This document shows, in pieces, positions 58,201 to 64,000 of a stretch of 64,000 nt of DNA. The notes beneath the pieces were generated by a model that ran no database searches, was not told the DNA's origin, and saw only the letters and a list, made by a program, of their open reading frames with translations. This stretch comes from Saturnia japonica (lineage: Eukaryota; Arthropoda; Insecta; Lepidoptera; Saturniidae): the NCBI GenBank assembly GCA_033032175.1, contig CM065323.1, positions 744,001-808,000 on the forward strand, in the 5' to 3' direction. Position 1 is the stretch's first letter. Each line of letters begins with the position of its first letter. Both the position numbers and the translations under genes were made by a program.

Positions 58201-58630
58201 GCATTTTCTAGCTTATTACGTAATTACCTGGTAATTCTTTGTAATAATAAAAAGTTTCTTAAGAATTGACAAACTCCAGGACCAGAATAGCTAACTTATT
58301 TCCTAATATCGACGATAATTTCCATTACTTGTGTATAGCGAGAACAAGTTATCCTATAATATATGTATTAAGAAAATTTACAATTAATTTCTTCAAATCT
58401 GTAAGAAGTGAACTTATTCCACACCTATAGCATTGTTTGACATTTGTAAAGACTGCCCTGATTAAAAAACACCTTTATGAATAAAAGCAATCTCTGCTAT
58501 TCATACCTGAACACGTATTTAGCTTTTGTAACTGACAACACCGAAAGCACATTTACAGTTCACCGCGCTGTTGGTGCACACAAAGAATTTTTAATTAAGT
58601 TTCGAAAACAGCGTAAAGAAAAAGTACGTA
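55215..58630. other. No recognisable gene
   Basis: AT-rich with GC-richer patches at 56,280-56,520 and 57,105-57,240 that hold no useful ORF. No repeat shared with the window was found. Confidence 0.45.
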
Positions 58631-58639
58631 CAAAAGAGT

Positions 58640-58815
58640 TTTTTTTTTGTGACGGCAAAAAGAAAGTCTCTCTCTCGGGGACAGTGTGTTCAGAGTCAGG
58701 TTGCGCGGCGCAGCGGTCGCACCGGGCGCACATGCTCGCACGTGCTCACACACGGCTGCTGACTGCACTGCGGCACTTGTTACACAATTCTACCCGCCCT
58801 GGTATTTCGACGTGC
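58640..58815. other. GC-rich patch, candidate regulatory or 5' exon sequence
   Basis: A GC-rich, CGCAC/GCACA-rich stretch (for example GCGCGGCGCAGCGGTCGCAC at 58,706) inside a 122-codon ORF (58477-58845). The ORF's first half reads as ordinary AT-rich translation and the second half is Arg/His/Leu-rich, so the ORF is probably an artefact of the GC change. Confidence 0.25.
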
Positions 58816-58849
58816 ATAAAATATTTTAACTTTCTTGGTTTCTGATGCT

Positions 58850-61785
58850 GTTGTTGAAAAGTCCCCAGAATTTCAATAAATCATGTATTGTTAGTAGTTA
58901 TAATGAAGTCGTATACTTTATTTAGTTTTGATCTAGGACATTCTAGGAGAAATTTTGACGTGCAAGTGTTAAACTACGATTTTCTTTGGATTTATTGAAT
59001 TAGAATTTTTTTTAACTGTTAGGCTAAAATGGTTGTCAATTATTGTATTCACAATAATAAACTAGTATGTAGTAGTCCTTTCTGAACAAGTTCTTTTTTA
59101 AATTTTATTCTAGATGACTATTTTATTGGCCCTCTTGAATTTGACATTCAATATAGTTTTTATTTGTCTGAATGGATTTACCTCTAAAACGGCATGACCG
59201 ATTTAAATAAAAGCGTATACAAGAGAAGTATATGCTATTCATTACATATAATAGGGTATAAAAATTATAAATAATAGTTTAAAATTAATAAAATATTTTT
59301 TCATTCATAACCGATTTTGATAAAATTGTTGTATACAAAGACCGTATAGTTTATTTGGTAGGTTATAAAAGCTACCAGTAAATCTAATTAGACATAAAAT
59401 ATGAGTAAAAATAAAATTATGAGGTAAATAATTACTGCGTTATTGTCCCCGGATACATTCAGTAAGTTCTTCTTATAAAACTCAAAAGTGATTTCAATTT
59501 TTTATTTCAGGTAAGCAAAGAAACCAGCAGCACCGCAACACAAACTGTGCCCAGTTCAAAGTTATGGTGAATATGCATTAAAGGTATTAGAGTATCATAA
59601 GTTGTCGTACGTGTATTTGCAATTTTGCAAAGGCTTCCCGTATCGGCGCACCCCTGCTGATAATTCCCTGAGGGGCGGAGCGCACTAAAGAGATGAACAT
59701 GTGCCGTAATGCCCGTGTGATTGAATCGCCGTATCTACATCGCCTCGTCGCGTCGCTTCACTGCCCCTGGTATCTATCAACTTAATTTAGTGGGTATGCT
59801 CCAACGATCTCTTAATTTCTATAGTTTTCAAGGAGTAAATACTTTTTTTGTTTCGTTTTCTTCTATTTTACACTTTCACATCACACACAGCGTCATGTAT
59901 TAAACCTGAAATACACAGTTAATTTGAAAAGTGTGTCGGGTCGCAGAAACGTTAACCGCGACTTAATGTATGTTTTTAATTTATGTAAGAAAACTTTTAA
60001 TAGGTAAATTTATTAATTTATTTTAACATAGTGTCTACATTTTCTAATTTGCTCCAGAAATAAGCACACTCTTATACTCCATGGTCAATCTCACCTATTT
60101 TTAAGGCCCCTATACCTCCTATAGATGCTGCCGGCATTGTAATAAAATATTGCTTATTTATAAAATGTTAAATTATTTTTACAAAATTTCGAAAGTCTGT
60201 AAAATCTGTGGTAAAATGAATTCATAGTATTGTCAATTATGTCTAACTTAGTCAAAGTGTGATTTCGTCACATAATGCGCGCGCAGATCAATTTTATCTT
60301 GAACTAAACACACACACAGAGGTGTAACTTCAAAAAAGCAAATGAAAGAGTCGTACGTTGCGTTCTGCAGATTATGTCGAAAGGATATGAATAATCTTTT
60401 CTACCATAAAACGTTACGCTCTTTGATTTGGATCATTTTATCGAACAAACATTTCATCCATACATCGTTCAAATGTTTATTAAGCCTTGCTTTTGTTACA
60501 CGAACTTGTGTTAATACGGCCAATGGACAGCAGAACGCGTACTCGCTCTGTATCCGGTCGGAACAGAACTTGCCTGGATATAATAACGCTCGTAAAATAT
60601 ACATTTTTTTATTCTTATCTGGTAGAGGGGATGACGTAATTACCTGTCGGGGCGAGATCCTTACAAATCTTTTAGATTACGAACGGAATTAGATTTTCAA
60701 GGGGAATATATAGGGAAGTGACGAGGATATCATAAAATTAGGGTGACGTAGCGTAAATTTTGAGAGGTGCCATTAAACCCATGAATCCTTTTTTCCTTAC
60801 TATAGTCGAGTTACGTTCGTCTTGAAATAATTTTCAGTATTTTTAAAGGTTAGATTTCAGGTTTTGCTTTACCACCTGTTGCTGTAGTAAGAGAATTTCT
60901 CCTTCGTTACAATTCTTCTATCATCACAAGTTTTGTTTTATTTAGAAATCAGATTGAGAATACCGATTATAGAAACATCAAATTCATTTTGATTTCATCT
61001 ACATTTTAAATATTATTTAGTAATTTGATGTACTTTCGTATCCGCTTTTCATAACGTGAGACCTTAGAGACTTCTAGGTATTTCAAGAACATTTTACAGA
61101 TACAAGAAATATACAGAACATTTTTAACTATGTTTTTTATTTATATTATAGAACCTTATGTAGTATTAATATTTTTAGAACCTACAAACTAGATACTTCG
61201 AATCCGGTTGTTTCCTTTATTTTTTTGTAAACAACATTAAATAAATAAATAAATTGAATGGTACGTTGAAAAAAATACAGCATATCTGGTAATTGTTCCC
61301 TTCTCTTTACTAAACATTACAAAAAGCCTCCGCCAATTTCGCGTCCTATAACCTCTCTAGAGGGGACCTCACACTCTGTTAATTTTTAACCTTTAAATAT
61401 TACATAGTGGTTTTATATTTGAAATGAAATATATTTTTACCTTGTATAATACAGTTATGAAGTTTTGACAAACACAAATTTACGTAGTGTCGTTGTCAGA
61501 ATACACGAAAAGTTCAGTGTTATAAAATTACTAGCGAATCTTGCTCCCCCGCTCCTGGCTATTTTAAAGAAAAAAATGCTTATTGTGCGTGATCCTTAGA
61601 AGATAGATGTATACTCTCCCGGACTTTTATGTAGGTCTTTTTAATGCCTACAATTATTTTGTACATTAATTTGCTATATCTCTTATGGTCTACTCAGCAT
61701 AAGCCATTTAAGCGCCCGAATTCATTCACCATGACCAGTTTTTTTTATTTGTGCGGAACCCTAATTCTTTTTCCAAAATAAAAGT
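58850..61785. other. No recognisable gene
   Basis: AT-rich. The ORF 60342-60692 (116 codons) has Cys near both ends but no domain I recognise, and both strands are open in part. A phrase near 59,180 (AAAACGGCATGACCGATTTA) resembles repeat ends of the 'cggctgaaccgattt' type and is likely an old TE scrap. Confidence 0.4.
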
Positions 61786-61789
61786 AGCC

Positions 61790-61925
61790 TAAATTACTCC
61801 CTATAAATTCAGCTATCTACTAGTGAAATTCCCGTCAAAATCGGTTCAACCGTTTCGGAGATTACCCAGAACAAACAGACAGACAGACAGACAGACAAAA
61901 ATTCTAAAAATGGGCTTTTTATTAT
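61790..61925 (+). repeat. LINE-type repeat 3' end with (CAGA)n
   Basis: GTCAAAATCGGTTCAACCGT, then TTCGGAGATTACCCAGAACA, then five CAGA units and AAAAATTCTAAAAATGGGC. I recall this phrase as one of the commonest repeat ends in moth and butterfly genomes, usually attributed to RTE-related elements. Non-coding. Confidence 0.7.
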
Positions 61926-62659
61926 TAAGTATCGTATATACTTTCATATGTGTTTAGTAAAAAACTGTTACTTTGACATTGCAAACAGACATTACAATTT
62001 TATCAATTGTATAGATTTCAACTATATGAATTGAATGAGTCTAAACTAATTTTATTTATTTCGTTAGTTACATTAAAAAATAATCTGCTTATTATTCTTA
62101 TGATTTCGTATCACTGGCGACTGGTTGTATATCGGAGAAATCCAAGAATTTTAAATTTGTGCTGTTTAGATAGTCGTATGTCATGAAGATTCACGAAGAT
62201 TCCCAAAAGTAATTAAATAGTGGTAGGTATAGGTTTTGGGGATATTAACCGTCGCTTGGAACTACTTTTCGTGTGGTATTCGGGTGTACAACCTATCCCT
62301 ACAATTGATTACTCTACGAATACCTAAGATCGTATATTACAAGATACGGAAAGGTCAGTTTTGTATCCATTATGTTCAATACATAATATAATTTATAGAA
62401 ATAAACAACCCGTGGGAATCGAGAGATCATGTACTCGATTACATTGTGTCGGTACTGATGTACCTACTGATGATGTAAAAAGGCGTTTGGATCTCGGGAT
62501 TTGTACAGACTGTCAGACTACTCAACTCTTCGTATTGTTCTGGTCCAGTAAGTAGGAAAAGGAATAATCTACTGTGTCCTGTTATCCATTGAATGGTAAC
62601 ACTACTATGTACACACACACACACACCTGAGAGAGTGTTCGATGCCATTCATGGACAAG

Positions 62660-62795
62660 AGTTTACGTTACTCTTGCAGAGTGGCATGACGGTGTCGACC
62701 ACCAATGGATTGCTGATTTCTCGGTGGTAATGTGCTTACTGTCAGGCACAGTACAGCTACTATGTCGTGCTATTGTAAAAAAAAACACCATTAAG
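62660..62795 (+). mobile_element. Jockey/CR1-like LINE 3' UTR fragment (family N1, copy 4)
   Basis: TGGCATGACGGTGTCGACCA, CAATGGATTG, TTTCTCGGTGGTAATGTGCT, TACTGTCAGGCACAGTAC and CTATGTCGTGCTATTGT follow the N1 3' UTR, then an A9 tail. Only the 3' UTR remains. Confidence 0.7.
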
Positions 62796-62799
62796 AAAC

Positions 62800-64000
62800 T
62801 AAGCATATTTTTAATTAGGCCAAGGGTGTTGTGCCAAGGAATTGACTATCCTCCGCAGTCACGCAAAGTTTCAGCTGTTTCTAAATGATACTTTCAGACG
62901 CGGTGGGATTATTTACAAATCCATGAGTACTTCATGATAATTTACAAATCTTCTAGAAATAATATAATAGTTATTTTATATTACTTATTAATAAAATATG
63001 AAACTGTTTCTATAGGGACTGTGGAATATTATTTATATAATTCGGTTTAAGTAGGTAAAGCGTAGGACTCGACGACTTATAATGTTCAAACTTTGTTAAT
63101 CTTATTATAATAATAAATTTGTTTTCGTTTTCAATTATAATTTATAATCTCTGCCTCTGAAAACAAAATAAGCCTGGCCATATTTTGCATATTTTAGTAG
63201 AAGACTGCTGCCTCTGAATGAGTTCTAGTTGTAATAAAATTATATTGTTTATTTGATTTTATTCTTGTTTATCTAAGATAAATATTGTATATATCGCGGC
63301 TTTTTTTAACGTCTTAATAAATTATATACGCCAAGTACTTCACGTTGCCAAGTCTCGTATAGCACATTTCTGACACCTAACACAATCAAATTAACTTTAT
63401 AATCCAACTAGCAAACTCGGACACGCGTTGCCGTGCCGTTTTGCAGTCCATAGAAACCATGGATCCGATTTCTACCAAACTTTACAGGATTATCCGCTGG
63501 GCTAATATGAGTGTTATTTGGAAATTTCATCAAAATCGCTCCATATACAAACATCGATTTTTATATTATATAAAACTTAGGCTATAATTTTAGAAGAGAT
63601 AAAATAGTGTTTTATTGGTAACCTGGAATAGTGTCCGGTTTACCTAACTACGCAAATAGTTTTTACGTTTCGTTCGCACAAATGTCAGTCAATCGATCAT
63701 ATTCGGTAACAGCGTACGCGGTCAGTTCATCCATTCTCGTTTATTCAATAGTGTGGACTTTGATTAGGTACATGTCTAGTTTAAATAAAATATTAAATAT
63801 AAATATGAAATAAAATAGATTAAACAAAATAAATAATTCGCTCAAAACCGCTGTCAAGTACACTTAGCGCACCATAGAGTATAGACGTATTTTTGTTCTC
63901 GCAATTATAATTAAAAATGACGTTATGTGCCATTAAACTTTGCAAAAACTACTTCCTAAAAAAGACAATAATTAGAAGGTTAAATTCCATAAGTAAGTAT
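62800..64000. other. No gene; one repeat scrap
   Basis: AT-rich. 63,420-63,560 contains CCATAGAAACCATGGATCCG and TTTCATCAAAATCGCTCCAT, an eroded LINE-type repeat end (the 'catcaaaatcggtcc' type). The ORF 63631-63813 shows no domain. Confidence 0.4.

Noticed and set aside
58477..58845. 122-codon ORF
   Set aside because: Its composition simply follows the change from AT-rich to GC-rich DNA; no domain or signal is visible.
60342..60692. 116-codon ORF
   Set aside because: No domain, no coding bias, and overlapped by an antisense frame of 67 codons.

Overview
The window looks like AT-rich nuclear DNA from an insect, most likely a moth or butterfly (Lepidoptera). The evidence is the low GC content, the absence of any prokaryote-style gene array, a Tc1 transposon with TA target duplication, several tRNA-derived SINEs, RTE-like and jockey-like LINE remnants, and short repeats of types I recall as common in Lepidoptera. 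The host assignment is inference. I found no complete, recognisable host protein-coding gene. The window is probably intergenic or part of a very long intron.

Layout. 0.5-3.1 kb holds a LINE 3' end, a solo LTR flanked by a short target duplication, and a LINE flanked by a 13-bp target duplication that keeps ORF1 but has lost nearly all of ORF2. 10.2-10.8 kb is the most gene-like non-TE segment: a 65-codon ORF with a membrane helix and a Cys cluster, then a GC-rich 73-codon open exon ending at a consensus splice donor. 12.1-13.9 kb has a foldback element and a complete Tc1 (DD34E) transposon with an intact transposase. 14-26 kb carries SINE copies, a 150-bp foldback, an RTE 3' fragment, a small element with inverted ends and an exon-like segment near 20.2 kb. 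27.2-28.0 kb is the 3' part of an R2/CRE/R4-type retrotransposon (CCHC knuckle plus restriction-like endonuclease). 29.5-38.3 kb contains two old tandem duplications, two more SINE types, microsatellites and another small inverted-end element.

39.0-41.1 kb is a decayed RTE-like element with recognisable RT motifs. 44.1-45.2 kb is a twelve-unit, 93-bp tandem satellite. 48.1-55.2 kb is a cluster of SINEs and jockey-like remnants, including a reverse transcriptase that has lost one catalytic aspartate. 55.2-64 kb is mostly unannotatable AT-rich DNA with a few repeat ends.

The identifiable coding capacity is almost all from mobile elements. Only the Tc1 transposase and the ORF1 of the deleted LINE are uninterrupted. 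Several repeat families occur two to five times in both orientations, so much of the window's internal structure reflects repeated insertion and later local duplication. I see no new multi-gene system.
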